Source of the DNA: Candidatus Latescibacterota bacterium
Lineage (GTDB): Bacteria > Krumholzibacteriota > Krumholzibacteriia > Krumholzibacteriales > Krumholzibacteriaceae
DNA: 39,934 bases
NCBI GenBank assembly: GCA_019038625.1
Contig: JAHOYU010000106.1
Location: 1 to 39,934 of the forward strand
Direction: 5' to 3'
The notes under the pieces are model-generated. The model was not told the DNA's origin, did no database searches, and saw only the letters and a list, made by a program, of their open reading frames with translations. Shown here in pieces: positions 14,370 through 22,979 of the stretch; within the stretch, counting starts at the first letter, position 1; the number at the start of each line of letters is the position of its first letter. The translations under genes were made by a program, and so were the position numbers.

Positions 14370-14462
14370 AGAGTTACGCTACATTGAGTAGCAACGTGAC
14401 GGCTACGTAAGGCCGACAGCGGTGACAGCGACCCAATTAAAGGCTGAAGAAAGGAGAGTTCC

Positions 14463-15176
14463 ATGAGTCAGGATAATGATGTTTCTCTGGATGATGTCTA
14501 CGAGGAAAAGGTCGAAGAAACCGAAGTTACAGAAGTAACGGAAGAACCTAAGCCGGAAATTGATGCCAGTGAAGTCAAGGCCGCACAGGCCGAGGCCGAC
14601 CCGGAAATCAAGCCGGAGGTTGAGACGACAGCAACCACAAAGCCCGAAAAAGACGAATGGACTCTTACAGCGGTGATGGATGAGCGCGATAAGCGTCAGA
14701 AAGCGGTACAGAGAGCGGAAGACTTGCAGGCCAAGTTGGACGCGATTGAGAAGCCGGATGACGTTTCTGTGTTCGAGGACGAAAAGGGCTATACGGAGCA
14801 ACAGGAACAACGGCGACAGGCTGAACTCGGCAATGCCATGCTGGAAATGTCAAAGGCATATGCAGTACGCGACCTGGGTGAGGAAGTCGTCACAAAAGCC
14901 GAAAAGTGGTACGCGGATGAGGGCATGAAAAGCCCCCATGCTATAGATCGTATCCACAAGGCCAGTTTGAAGTTTCATGAGGTTGTAGACCTCTATAACG
15001 AAGAACAGGTGCGGCTTGATCCTGCTGGCTACAAAGCCAGACTCAAGGCCGAGTTAATGGCCGAGATAAAGTCCGAAGAACCCGTAAAACCCATCACACC
15101 ATCTTTGGCATCCAAGAGATCAGCGGGTGGTACAGAAAAGACCACTAACGAGGATTTTGAGGATATTTTGAATTAG
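14463..15176 (+). CDS. Capsid scaffolding protein (237 aa)
   Basis: 237 aa from ATG 14463 behind GAAAGGAGAG. The protein is highly charged, with an acidic N-terminal 65 residues rich in Glu/Val/Thr/Pro, a helical middle ('MDERDKRQKAVQRAEDLQAK') and a Lys-containing C-terminal part, the composition expected of internal scaffold that guides coat assembly and leaves. Directly before the coat gene (14 bases), the standard place for scaffold. No catalytic motif is seen. Family is assigned from composition and position. Confidence 0.8.
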   Translation: MSQDNDVSLDDVYEEKVEETEVTEVTEEPKPEIDASEVKAAQAEADPEIKPEVETTATTKPEKDEWTLTAVMDERDKRQKAVQRAEDLQAKLDAIEKPDDVSVFEDEKGYTEQQEQRRQAELGNAMLEMSKAYAVRDLGEEVVTKAEKWYADEGMKSPHAIDRIHKASLKFHEVVDLYNEEQVRLDPAGYKARLKAELMAEIKSEEPVKPITPSLASKRSAGGTEKTTNEDFEDILN

Positions 15177-15190
15177 TAAGGAGCTTTTAA

Positions 15191-16285
15191 ATGGCTGAAC
15201 AATCAATCAGCACAGCCCTACAGACAATTCAATTCCGCAAAGATTTCTTCCGTGAGTATGTACGCAAAAACCGTTTCGCACCTTATATGGGTCGCGGCGT
15301 GGATAATGCGATTTGCCAGAAGTTAGGCAGGGGTCCAACCCTTCGCCATCCACTGGTAACTCGCCTTAAGGGTGCAGGCGTAAGCGGAAGCACGATGTTG
15401 CGCGGCAATGGAGAGTCCATAGGAAACTACTCGTGGGATACCAATCCCACCTACTACCGTCACGCGGTTGAGTTCAACAAAGAGGATTTGGAAAAAACCA
15501 ATCTCGCTTTGATGAAAGAGTCCCGTCCACTGCTTTTAGAGTGGGCAATGGCTGAAAACCGTGATCGGATCATACAGGCGATGGGTGCTGTTTATAACGG
15601 CACGACCTACGCCAATATGGAAGACGCATCAGAGGCAGTGAAGGACGCATGGTTAGTTACCAACGCATCCCGAACCATGTTCGGCGCATACGCGGCCGGT
15701 GGTTCAGCGGGTGGTACAGACCATTCTGCCGATCTCGCTCAACTTGATGCAACCGATGATGATCTTACCTATACACTTTTGAGTAAGATGCGCGCTTTGG
15801 CAGAAGACGCAGATCCGCATATTCATCCATACCAGACGGATGAGGAAGGCGAAGTCTATGTCTTGTTTGCTGGCTCAACTCCTTTCCGTGATTTGAAAGC
15901 GAGTCTGACCACCATCAACCAGAACGCGGATGTTCGTGGAATGAAGATCACCTCTAACGGCAATGTTCTTGCCCGTGATGGCGATCTGTTCTATGACGGC
16001 GTTATTGTTCGTAAGGTGCCGGAAATTGACACCATCTTCTCTGATACAGGCAAGCCACTTGCAACCGCAGGCGCGTCAAGCGTTCGTGCTGCAGTGACAT
16101 TCCTGTGCGGCAGACAGGCGGTTGTTCAGGGTTTTGGTCAGGCTCCAGATATTATCGTGGATCGTGACTATGACTTTAAATTCCGTCCGGCGGTAGCGGT
16201 CGAGTGCAAGGAAGACGTTAAAAAGACATTCTTTAACGACTACCAGCACGGAATCATTACCGGTTACTTTAGCGGGGTGAAATGA
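15191..16285 (+). CDS. Major capsid protein (DUF4043/N4-gp56-like)
   Basis: 364 aa from ATG 15191 with AAGGAG 7 bases upstream, one of the best ribosome binding sites here, as expected for the most abundant virion protein. Features such as 'FFREYVRKNRFAPYMGRG', 'LRGNGESIGNYSWDTNPTYY' and 'RHAVEFNKEDLEKTNLALMK' fit the DUF4043/N4-gp56-type coat proteins (HK97 fold) found in many podoviruses. Scaffold is directly upstream and a decoration-like protein follows with start/stop overlap. Strong by position; family from pattern. Confidence 0.85.
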   Translation: MAEQSISTALQTIQFRKDFFREYVRKNRFAPYMGRGVDNAICQKLGRGPTLRHPLVTRLKGAGVSGSTMLRGNGESIGNYSWDTNPTYYRHAVEFNKEDLEKTNLALMKESRPLLLEWAMAENRDRIIQAMGAVYNGTTYANMEDASEAVKDAWLVTNASRTMFGAYAAGGSAGGTDHSADLAQLDATDDDLTYTLLSKMRALAEDADPHIHPYQTDEEGEVYVLFAGSTPFRDLKASLTTINQNADVRGMKITSNGNVLARDGDLFYDGVIVRKVPEIDTIFSDTGKPLATAGASSVRAAVTFLCGRQAVVQGFGQAPDIIVDRDYDFKFRPAVAVECKEDVKKTFFNDYQHGIITGYFSGVK

Positions 16286-16767
16286 TGACTACTTATACAG
16301 CAACAGAAAGACGGTCATCCCTGCTGCAAGCAACGTCTCACGGTGGAGCGTATGGGGTGAAAGCCCTTGTCGCTACCATTGAGGTCGCAGCAGCTACTAC
16401 CGTTGGCCTGACCATTGATTTTGGTCGTGTCCCATCCAACGCCCGTATCCTTGCAAGCTCCCAGTTGTATTGGGATGACCTTGCAACCAGTGGTGCGCCC
16501 ACGTTGGATTTGGGTATTGGTGCGGTTAACGGCAATCTTGCCAACGCAGACGACCCCGATGCACTGAGTGCCGGTCATGATACGACCAGCGCGGGTAGTG
16601 CATCAGCATTATCTGAAATTGCCAATGCCGGTTTGCAGGCATGGGATTTTGTAGCCAGTGAAACCACCGATCCGGGTGGCTCATTAATGGTCTACGGAAC
16701 CCTGGCAGATGCAGGGGTTAATCAGGTAGGAACATGCAGTCTGGAACTTTATTACGTTGTTGACTGA
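16282..16767 (+). CDS. Head decoration-like protein (161 aa)
   Basis: 161 aa from ATG 16282 (a second ATG follows at 16285), overlapping the coat stop. It is rich in Ala, Gly, Ser, Thr and Asp, nearly free of Lys, and has alternating strands ('AATTVGLTIDFGRVP', 'GTCSLELYYVVD' at the end). A small beta-rich protein immediately after the coat gene suggests a capsid decoration or cement protein. No family recognised. Confidence 0.6.
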   Translation: MMTTYTATERRSSLLQATSHGGAYGVKALVATIEVAAATTVGLTIDFGRVPSNARILASSQLYWDDLATSGAPTLDLGIGAVNGNLANADDPDALSAGHDTTSAGSASALSEIANAGLQAWDFVASETTDPGGSLMVYGTLADAGVNQVGTCSLELYYVVD

Positions 16768-17318
16768 TGTTCTCTGAACTGGCTTTGGGTGCTTGTTCAG
16801 ACCTTGAGTTCGGTTCTGTTCTTGATATTGGAAGCGGAAGTGGGTCACATGCGGCTCACTTCCGCGACCTTTCAAAGACCGTTACCACGGTCAACCTTGA
16901 ACCACCGGCTGATATGGTTGGTGATTATCTTGAACTTGAATTGCCGCAGCATGACCTTGTTTGGGCGAGTCATGTGCTGGAACACCAGCCCAATCCGAAT
17001 TTGTTTCTAAGGAAGTGCTTTGCCGATACCGGCAGGTATTTCTGCGTTACCGTACCACCGTTAAAACATGAGATTGTCGGTGGTCACCTGACTCTCTGGA
17101 ATGCAGGATTGCTGCTTTACAACATGGTGATTGCCGGGTGGGATTGCAGCGAAGCAAAGGTTATGACCTACGGTTACAACATCAGCGTGTTGGTTGAGAA
17201 GAAAAAGGCTGACTTGCCGCCGTTAAAGATGGATTCCGGCGACATTGAGCGGTTATCCGGGTTTTTCCCGTTTCCAGTATGGCAGGGTTTTGATGGACGA
17301 ACGACCGAGAGAACTTGA
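16767..17318 (+). CDS. Class I SAM-dependent methyltransferase (183 aa)
   Basis: 183 aa from ATG 16767 (overlap with previous stop). The Rossmann glycine motif is clear: VLDIGSGSGSHAAHF from residue 18, with the acidic motif II end near 'TTVNLEPPAD' and 'HDLVWASHVLEHQPNPNLFL' as motif IV/V, the pattern of small-molecule or sugar methyltransferases of the Methyltransf_11/23 type. No DNA-methylase motif (DPPY, NPPW) is present, so a nucleic acid base target is unlikely. It opens a three-gene cassette (with 17293-17859 and 17856-18605) set inside the head operon, which suggests modification of virion protein or a sugar upon it. Substrate unknown. Confidence 0.82.
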   Translation: MFSELALGACSDLEFGSVLDIGSGSGSHAAHFRDLSKTVTTVNLEPPADMVGDYLELELPQHDLVWASHVLEHQPNPNLFLRKCFADTGRYFCVTVPPLKHEIVGGHLTLWNAGLLLYNMVIAGWDCSEAKVMTYGYNISVLVEKKKADLPPLKMDSGDIERLSGFFPFPVWQGFDGRTTERT

Positions 17319-17859
17319 TGATGTCCCACATGTTGCCGACCTTAAGCCGGTTGCGATAGAACATGCCGGGGCGGGAACATGGGCAGAGTTCGGTGTTTAT
17401 CGTGGCAACAGCGCACGGCACTGGTTAAACCACATGCCCGATAATACCCACTTACACCTGTTTGATTCATTTGAAGGCTTGCCCGAATACTGGGATATAG
17501 TCGGTGATGGCAATCCGCGTGAAATCAACATGTTCAAGGTGCAGGAACATGAAATACCCGTGTTCCACGGCTCACGCTCAACCATGCACCGGGGTCTGTT
17601 TGCCGACACCCTGCCAAAAGCTGATATGGGTGTGCTGAGTTTTGTCAATATCGACTGTGACCTGTATTCCTCAACCGTCACGGTACTTGAGCATATTGAG
17701 GTAGAACCGGGAACCATCATGATTTTTGATGAATACCACGGTTATCCGAATTACAGGGCCCATGAGAGAAAGGCGTATTTTGAATGGTCGGAGCGTACCG
17801 GTTACAAGCTTGATTGGATTGCAACGGCGCACTGGGGCGCATTGGGAGTAGTGGTATGA
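17293..17859 (+). CDS. TylF/MycF-type O-methyltransferase (188 aa)
   Basis: 188 aa from ATG 17293, overlapping the upstream methyltransferase by 26 bases; an earlier start would overlap more. The TylF (macrocin O-methyltransferase)/Methyltransf_24 motifs are all there: EFGVYRGNSARHW at 32-44 (SAM binding), LFDSFEGLPEYW at 56-67, VNIDCDLYSS at 118-127 and IFDEYHGYPNY at 144-154 with metal-binding Asp/Glu. Known members methylate sugar hydroxyls in antibiotics and glycans. TylF members are about 250 aa, so this is a short form. Overlaps the next gene by 4 bases, so co-expressed. Confidence 0.85.
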   Translation: MDERPRELDDVPHVADLKPVAIEHAGAGTWAEFGVYRGNSARHWLNHMPDNTHLHLFDSFEGLPEYWDIVGDGNPREINMFKVQEHEIPVFHGSRSTMHRGLFADTLPKADMGVLSFVNIDCDLYSSTVTVLEHIEVEPGTIMIFDEYHGYPNYRAHERKAYFEWSERTGYKLDWIATAHWGALGVVV

Positions 17860-18605
17860 AGAAACTGGCAATCGTGTGTGGCGCACCGTCCTCTGAAATG
17901 CTTGCGCCGTTTGATGATCCCGAATACGAGGTGTGGGTACTGGGCAATCGCTCACAGAACTACCCGCGCTACGACCTGATATTTGAAATTCACGATGAAA
18001 TAGACGAGGAACATGACGAGCGTTATCCGCAATGGTTGGTGGATAAGAACACACCGCTTATTGTGGGCAACAACTTCCCGATCAAAGCCGACCACGTTAC
18101 GACATTCCCCTATGATGAGTCCGAGCGGTTGTTCGGCTCACTGTACCTGACATCAAGCCCGGCAATGATGGTCTGTCTGGCTATGTTACGCGGTTATCCG
18201 TACATGGAACTGTACGGTATTGACCTGTCCATAGATGACTTTGAATACTTCTGGCAGCGTCCCTGCATGGAAGCATGGATAGGCTTTGCGCGTGGCAAGG
18301 GCCATGAGGTTGTCATACACGAACTTTCACCTGTCCTGAAAGCCGAGTACGTTGAGGGCATGGCGTGTGGTGGCAGACCGGACTTTTCCAAGCCGCCGTT
18401 TACCGAAGATGGTTTCCTTGGATTGGCAAAGCGTCATCAGGAAAAGATCGCACAGGCCAACCAGCAGATAGCGCAATTGCAGATTGTGATTCAAAGCAAC
18501 GACGGCGCAAGGCAGGCATACACACAAATGGCGCGGGTTGCCCGTTCGGTTGAGGCCGGAAACGACATTCCAACACTGGATATAACGGTACGACAAAAGG
18601 ATTGA
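17856..18605 (+). CDS. Rossmann-type protein resembling MptE/DUF115 family (249 aa)
   Basis: 249 aa from ATG 17856 (ATGA overlap). Residues 1-150 look like a nucleotide-binding domain: 'KKLAIVCGAPSSE' start, 'EVWVLGNRSQNYPRYDLIFE', 'IHDEIDEEH', 'YLTSSPAMMVCLAMLRGYPY' and 'LYGIDLS', then 'QRPCMEAWIGFARGKGHEV'. This order (strand-Gly loop, 'D.IFE.HD', 'TSS.A.M...A...GY..I.LYGIDL') recalls DUF115/MptE-like proteins, some linked to sugar or nucleotide transfer. Residues 185-230 are a Gln-rich coiled coil (KRHQEKIAQANQQIAQLQIV), which may bind it to a partner. Third gene of the inserted cassette. Activity unproven. Confidence 0.55.
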   Translation: MKKLAIVCGAPSSEMLAPFDDPEYEVWVLGNRSQNYPRYDLIFEIHDEIDEEHDERYPQWLVDKNTPLIVGNNFPIKADHVTTFPYDESERLFGSLYLTSSPAMMVCLAMLRGYPYMELYGIDLSIDDFEYFWQRPCMEAWIGFARGKGHEVVIHELSPVLKAEYVEGMACGGRPDFSKPPFTEDGFLGLAKRHQEKIAQANQQIAQLQIVIQSNDGARQAYTQMARVARSVEAGNDIPTLDITVRQKD

Positions 18606-18607
18606 TT

Positions 18608-18811
18608 ATGAAGAAGGCAGCAAAGAAACGCGCAAGGAAGGTTTACAAGGGACGTGGTTTTGTCTTTACCGGCGATAAGGCCGGTGGTTGCGATCCAAAA
18701 ACCTGCAAGGTATTCAATATCAACTTCAATCTCAACGGCAAGGTCATGTATGTGCCTGATGAGGTTGCGATTAAATTGGCCACACACTCGCACTTCACCG
18801 AGAAGAAATAA
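18608..18811 (+). CDS. Small basic protein (67 aa)
   Basis: 67 aa from ATG 18608, 2 bases after the previous stop; a TTG at 18602 is a poorer start. The first 20 residues are very basic (MKKAAKKRARKVYKGRGF), then one C-x4-C pair (CDPKTC). It ends by a one-base overlap (TAATG) with the next small basic gene. Function unknown, possibly DNA- or RNA-binding or a small head protein. Confidence 0.5.
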   Translation: MKKAAKKRARKVYKGRGFVFTGDKAGGCDPKTCKVFNINFNLNGKVMYVPDEVAIKLATHSHFTEKK

Positions 18812-19041
18812 TGGGTATTGAAAGGAACATCAAAGACGTACTCAGGGAAGGCAGGCAGAAACCAAAACGTGTTGAACTGGTTGGTCCGGGCGGTGTAAAC
18901 AAACAGAACAAGCGGCGTAAAGCAGCGATGGAGAAAGGCCCGAAAGCGGTTACCCGTGATGTACAAAAGCGCATGGGCGAGTACAGGCGTGGCAACGTCA
19001 TCGACAAAGTTAAACGCTACAAGAACCCGTTGAATAAATAA
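18811..19041 (+). CDS. Small very basic protein (76 aa)
   Basis: 76 aa from ATG 18811, about a third Lys/Arg, without motif. TAATG overlaps on both sides (18811 and 19041) join it to its neighbours. Possibly a small DNA-binding or virion-internal protein. No family recognised. Confidence 0.5.
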   Translation: MGIERNIKDVLREGRQKPKRVELVGPGGVNKQNKRRKAAMEKGPKAVTRDVQKRMGEYRRGNVIDKVKRYKNPLNK

Positions 19042-19388
19042 TGGCTACTGCAACGCAGACACGCGAAACCGCCGCTGAAATCCTTGGCATACTGGGCGAG
19101 GGCGAGACTTTACCGTCCTATGAAACCGCTGATCTTGATCAGGCATACACGGAGGTTTTCAGCGAGTTACAGGCGCTGAATCTGACCACATGGGCAGAGA
19201 GTGCCGATGTGCCGGACCAGTATGCGCGCTCGGTTGCAATGCTGGTGGCAGAGGCCCGTGCGGTCAAGTACCAGATACCGGATGCGCGTTATCAGCGTAT
19301 TAAGCTGGAAAAGATCGAGGCAATGCGCATGATCCGCGAATTGCAGGCGAGGGCAAAAATGGGTCAGACGGAAATAGAGAACTTCTAA
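19041..19388 (+). CDS. Head completion/tail accessory protein, P22 gp4-like (115 aa)
   Basis: 115 aa from ATG 19041. All-helical pattern beginning 'AAEILGILGEGETLPSYETA' with 'LDQAYTEVFSELQALN' and 'ALMLVAEARAVKYQIP' -type helices, the shape of P22 gp4-like head completion proteins that bind under the portal and start tail assembly. The next gene begins right after its stop and is gp10-like, the same order as in P22 (coat, gp4, gp10). Assigned by fold pattern, size and gene order. Confidence 0.65.
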   Translation: MATATQTRETAAEILGILGEGETLPSYETADLDQAYTEVFSELQALNLTTWAESADVPDQYARSVAMLVAEARAVKYQIPDARYQRIKLEKIEAMRMIRELQARAKMGQTEIENF

Positions 19389-22300
19389 ATGCCAAGAGTT
19401 GAAATCCCCCTGATTGGCCCATCCTATACCAACAGGGAAAAACCATTATCCGCACAGGTTGCAAAGAATCTTTGGCCTGAAATCAACCCGGAAGCGCGCA
19501 ATCAGGTTGCCCTGCACAATGTTGCAGGCACAAAGACGTTCGCAACGCTGGAAGGCGTTGATCGTGGTATGCACGATTTCAACAACCTTTTGTATGTGAT
19601 TAACGGACAGACCTTGTATTCGGTTGATGCCGAGGGTGTGAATTACGCATTGGGAACGATTGCCGGTTCCGGGCGATGCGTGATGGCGAACGACTCATAC
19701 CAGTTGATCATAACCACCGGCGCAACACCGTATAAATACACGGTAGCCGGTGGAGTTGAGGCTATAACCGACCCTGACCTGGTGAACCCGACCACGGTTG
19801 CCTATTTGAACAACCAGTTCATATTCGACCAGAATAACGGCGTATGGGGTGAGTTTGTCACCAGTTCGGTGGATCCCGCATTCTCCGTTGATGCGCTGGA
19901 TTTCGCACAGGCTGAATCACATCCCGATGACATAACTGCCATTGTTGCTTTCAGGCAGTTGGTTTATTTCTTTGGCTCCAAATCGGTTGAACCGTGGCAG
20001 AACACCGGCAAAGGCAATCCACCGTTTGCACGGGTGAACAGTGGTGTCCAGCCGTATGGACTAGCAGGACTGCATGGCATCACCAAGACCGATGAGTTCA
20101 TGTATTTTCTGGATACAAAACGTATCCCAAGACGATCAAACGGGCTTAATTTTCTGAATATCGGCAATCCTGCCCTTGGGGTGGAGTTTGCCAAGTATTC
20201 AAAGATTGATGATGTTATCGCTTTTGATTTCGTGCAGGATAACCAGCAATTCGTAGCGTTTACATTCCCGGCCGCCAACCGGACATGGGTGTTCCATGAG
20301 CCATCCGGTAGCTGGTTCCAGCTAACCAACGGTATCGGCAATGACCGCCACCGTGCAAGTTCGATGATCCATATGTACGGCCTGAATTACTGTGCAGACC
20401 ACACCAATGGTTTGTTGTATGAATACTCGCTGGATATATATTCAGATAACGGCGAACCGATCATCAAGCAACGTGATACCGCCGTTATCCACGGTGGTTT
20501 ATTCGGCGTTCCCGGCAAAAAACTGTTCTTCGATGAAGTGGAATTTATCATTGTTGCAGGGCAGACCGAGGTTGCGGGAACAGGGTTAGGACCACAGCCA
20601 CCGGATACAATACCAGACCCACCACTAGATTTAGACCATCTGCTATATTATCAGGACTTTGAAACCCTGAAAGATTCTCAAAGCGTCAACAGTGGCTATA
20701 ACATGCTCGAAGGCCTGTATGGTTACGGGCTGAACGATGGCTCATCCCTGGTTGCATCGGCTAATGTCGGCTTTGCTACCAATCCAAGTGCTGCCGGTAT
20801 GCACGGCGGTAATGCTGCTGGTTGTAATGGCACGACAGATAACGTTTTCAGCCTTGAAAATGAAGCCGATGATGCAATCTGGACAACGGATGAACACACA
20901 CAGGTATGGTGGTTTTATGTCACACAAATAGGCACGCTGGTTGGCCTTTCAAACTCAGGTGACATGTCCGGCAATGGTTTTAATCCATCCGGTATGCAGA
21001 ACTTTATTAACGCCGATGGCACAATCAGTACATTTATAGGTGATTACGCTTCACCATCTACCCGCGAGGAATTTACAACCACAGCAACCGTAACCCTTGA
21101 TGCGTGGAACTATCTGACCATATCGCACGAACCCTCCACCAAGACACTTGCCATCTCGCTAACCCCTGATACATCCGGCACACCAGTTACACCAGAAGAA
21201 TTTACTTATACCGTAACCATGTCGCCATTTGCAAACGGTTTATTGCTATGCGGAGGGTACAACAACGGCGTTAATGCGCCTATGCTGTCCGGCTCTCGCG
21301 TGCAGCACTGGTCGTTGTGGGATTATGTTCTTCCTGAGACGCAGGCAAGTATCATGTTTAACGGTGGCGCAGGACTTTCTACGCCAGCATTTTTCGCACA
21401 AAACGATAGGTGGCCCGCGCAAGCATCAGTCGGTGCAGCAACGACCACAAGACCGCAAGTTGAACTGTTCATTCCTGGCGACTGGTCAACCTATACGGCA
21501 ACATCAGCAGTTCCAAGTGCTGTTGCTGTTACTGATGGCGATACGCTGCAAGGCTACCGAAGCCAGCACGAAAATGGGGCCATGACTGGCGGAACAATCG
21601 GAACCCCAACGCTCAAAACCAACATACAGAACGGCCTGTCAGTGGTGAGGGTTGCATCTCCTTCGGTGCAGGCAATGTCGGCTGCATGGAGCGGGATGAG
21701 TACATTGTCAATGTCTGTATTTTTTGCAGGCTCGTGCAATAACGCAAATGCAACCGGCGTATTTGTGGCTTTGGGTGGTTTTCATGGCAGGGTATATGCC
21801 AATGATACCGGTGTTATCGGATACCTGAACAATGATGGTGATCAGGTTGAGGCTGATGCTGGTGATGCCGTGGGCAGTGATACGTTTTTCATTGGTGCAA
21901 TCACCTATGATGGTGTTGCTGGCGAGATCAAGGTATTCATGAATGGTGCAAAGTCTAACGAAAAACTGACAGCATCTACCGGGTTAGCCGGTGCCGATGG
22001 CGGTCAGTTGTTTGCGCGTGATAATGGGCCTAATGAGCCATTTACGGGCGATATGGGGCATTTGATTGCTCATCGTGAAGCCCTGTCTGAAGAAGACGTT
22101 ATTTCAGTCATGGATTGGATGAATAACAAGTGGCACGTTTACGAGGGCTGGACGGATGATGACGAGTATGCCCCACAAGACCCGATCGCACCGCCTGCCC
22201 CAGACCCACGAACCGAAATAATGTCACCGTTCTGGGAGAATACCGGCAACTGGATAGACTTGAGCAAGCTCACGCATACCACGTTTGAGGGCATGTTCGG

Positions 22301-22979
22301 TGTCGCCATTGAACTGGCCGATTTCAACAAGGTGGTCGCTGTTGACATGGCGGCTTTGACCACCACGCAGGATGCGGGTAACAGGATACAGTTACAGGAC
22401 TACGTAGGCTACGACAACGGCGCTTTATACATTACAGATGGTGACGGCAACGTACTGGATGAAATGATCTACAGCGGCGTACCAAGCGGCGATTCCGTGC
22501 TGGTTCCAACAGGTTCAAACTATGTTGTAATCACATCGGATACCGGCAATGCACAGGTCAGGAAGTGGGACACCACGCAGATCAGTACGATTGGTTCGGT
22601 GGCATGGGAATGGTTCTTCGGTGTGCCGTTCGAGCTTGGGCGGCATTATTCAAATACCGACAAGGTAATCCCCGCAGAAGGCGTTTCGCTACGCTTTACT
22701 GTGCCGGTCACATCCCTGTCATACGAGCTTCTGTTTGTGTCGGTTGGCAATACCACGGTAAGCAGCACCCGTACCGGCTCTGTTAACCAGACGGTAGGTG
22801 ATTACACATCCGCACCGTCCCATACGTGGGGGCTTGGTGGCGGTATCAGTGCCGGGGTGAATTTATCCGGCAAGGACATCGCTTTGGTTCCGGGCGAGAC
22901 ATATTTCTTCAATATTCGCATTAACAACCCGATTGATAATAATTTGCTGACGCTCCAAGTGGTCAACAGGCAGGTATAA
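19389..22979 (+). CDS. gp10-like packaged-DNA stabilization/tail protein with LamG-type insertion (1196 aa, split gene 5' part)
   Basis: 1196 aa from ATG 19389. Residues 1-400 resemble P22 gp10 (tail hub that plugs the portal): 'GVDRGMHDFNNLLYVINGQTLYS', 'AGSGRCVMANDSYQL', 'SHPDDITAIVAFRQLVYFFGSKS' line up with 'GVSRGVEY..VYRVCGGKLY', 'GSGRVSMAHG', 'ESQPDGIIGIGTWRDFIVCFGSS'. P22 gp10 is ~470 aa. Near residue 400 (GLGPQPPDT) the family would continue into 'VMxxxSDDGGxTWS', but that piece is in the next ORF (22979-23203). In between lie two concanavalin/LamG-like regions (about 414-656 and 689-920) and an extra beta domain (945-1196), ending in a stop. So a carbohydrate-binding type segment of ~2.4 kb seems inserted in gp10. 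Confidence 0.8.
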   Translation: MPRVEIPLIGPSYTNREKPLSAQVAKNLWPEINPEARNQVALHNVAGTKTFATLEGVDRGMHDFNNLLYVINGQTLYSVDAEGVNYALGTIAGSGRCVMANDSYQLIITTGATPYKYTVAGGVEAITDPDLVNPTTVAYLNNQFIFDQNNGVWGEFVTSSVDPAFSVDALDFAQAESHPDDITAIVAFRQLVYFFGSKSVEPWQNTGKGNPPFARVNSGVQPYGLAGLHGITKTDEFMYFLDTKRIPRRSNGLNFLNIGNPALGVEFAKYSKIDDVIAFDFVQDNQQFVAFTFPAANRTWVFHEPSGSWFQLTNGIGNDRHRASSMIHMYGLNYCADHTNGLLYEYSLDIYSDNGEPIIKQRDTAVIHGGLFGVPGKKLFFDEVEFIIVAGQTEVAGTGLGPQPPDTIPDPPLDLDHLLYYQDFETLKDSQSVNSGYNMLEGLYGYGLNDGSSLVASANVGFATNPSAAGMHGGNAAGCNGTTDNVFSLENEADDAIWTTDEHTQVWWFYVTQIGTLVGLSNSGDMSGNGFNPSGMQNFINADGTISTFIGDYASPSTREEFTTTATVTLDAWNYLTISHEPSTKTLAISLTPDTSGTPVTPEEFTYTVTMSPFANGLLLCGGYNNGVNAPMLSGSRVQHWSLWDYVLPETQASIMFNGGAGLSTPAFFAQNDRWPAQASVGAATTTRPQVELFIPGDWSTYTATSAVPSAVAVTDGDTLQGYRSQHENGAMTGGTIGTPTLKTNIQNGLSVVRVASPSVQAMSAAWSGMSTLSMSVFFAGSCNNANATGVFVALGGFHGRVYANDTGVIGYLNNDGDQVEADAGDAVGSDTFFIGAITYDGVAGEIKVFMNGAKSNEKLTASTGLAGADGGQLFARDNGPNEPFTGDMGHLIAHREALSEEDVISVMDWMNNKWHVYEGWTDDDEYAPQDPIAPPAPDPRTEIMSPFWENTGNWIDLSKLTHTTFEGMFGVAIELADFNKVVAVDMAALTTTQDAGNRIQLQDYVGYDNGALYITDGDGNVLDEMIYSGVPSGDSVLVPTGSNYVVITSDTGNAQVRKWDTTQISTIGSVAWEWFFGVPFELGRHYSNTDKVIPAEGVSLRFTVPVTSLSYELLFVSVGNTTVSSTRTGSVNQTVGDYTSAPSHTWGLGGGISAGVNLSGKDIALVPGETYFFNIRINNPIDNNLLTLQVVNRQV
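20590..22979 (+). other. Inserted LamG/beta-domain segment splitting the gp10-like gene
   Basis: Segment of about 2.4 kb from the Pro/Asp-rich linker (GPQPPDTIPDPP) to the TAA at 22977. It encodes the LamG-like and beta domains of the gp10-like protein. Both ends meet conserved gp10 sequence (left 'FIIVAGQTEVAGTGLG', right 'VMISYSDDGGETWS'). A new ATG overlaps the stop (TAATG), so the 3' part can be made separately. No terminal repeats or transposase are seen, so this is domain acquisition, not a transposon. Confidence 0.6.

Larger units (their letters stand above)
14187..14462. other. Intergenic region before the scaffold gene
   Basis: 276 bases without a gene. It contains DnaA-box site 3 (14282-14290, inverted), a weak Rho-independent terminator (14348-14369), and a directly repeated GACAGCG around 14413-14428. 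A promoter for the scaffold-coat genes would be expected but no clear pair of boxes is seen. A Shine-Dalgarno AAGGAGAG precedes the scaffold ATG. Confidence 0.5.
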
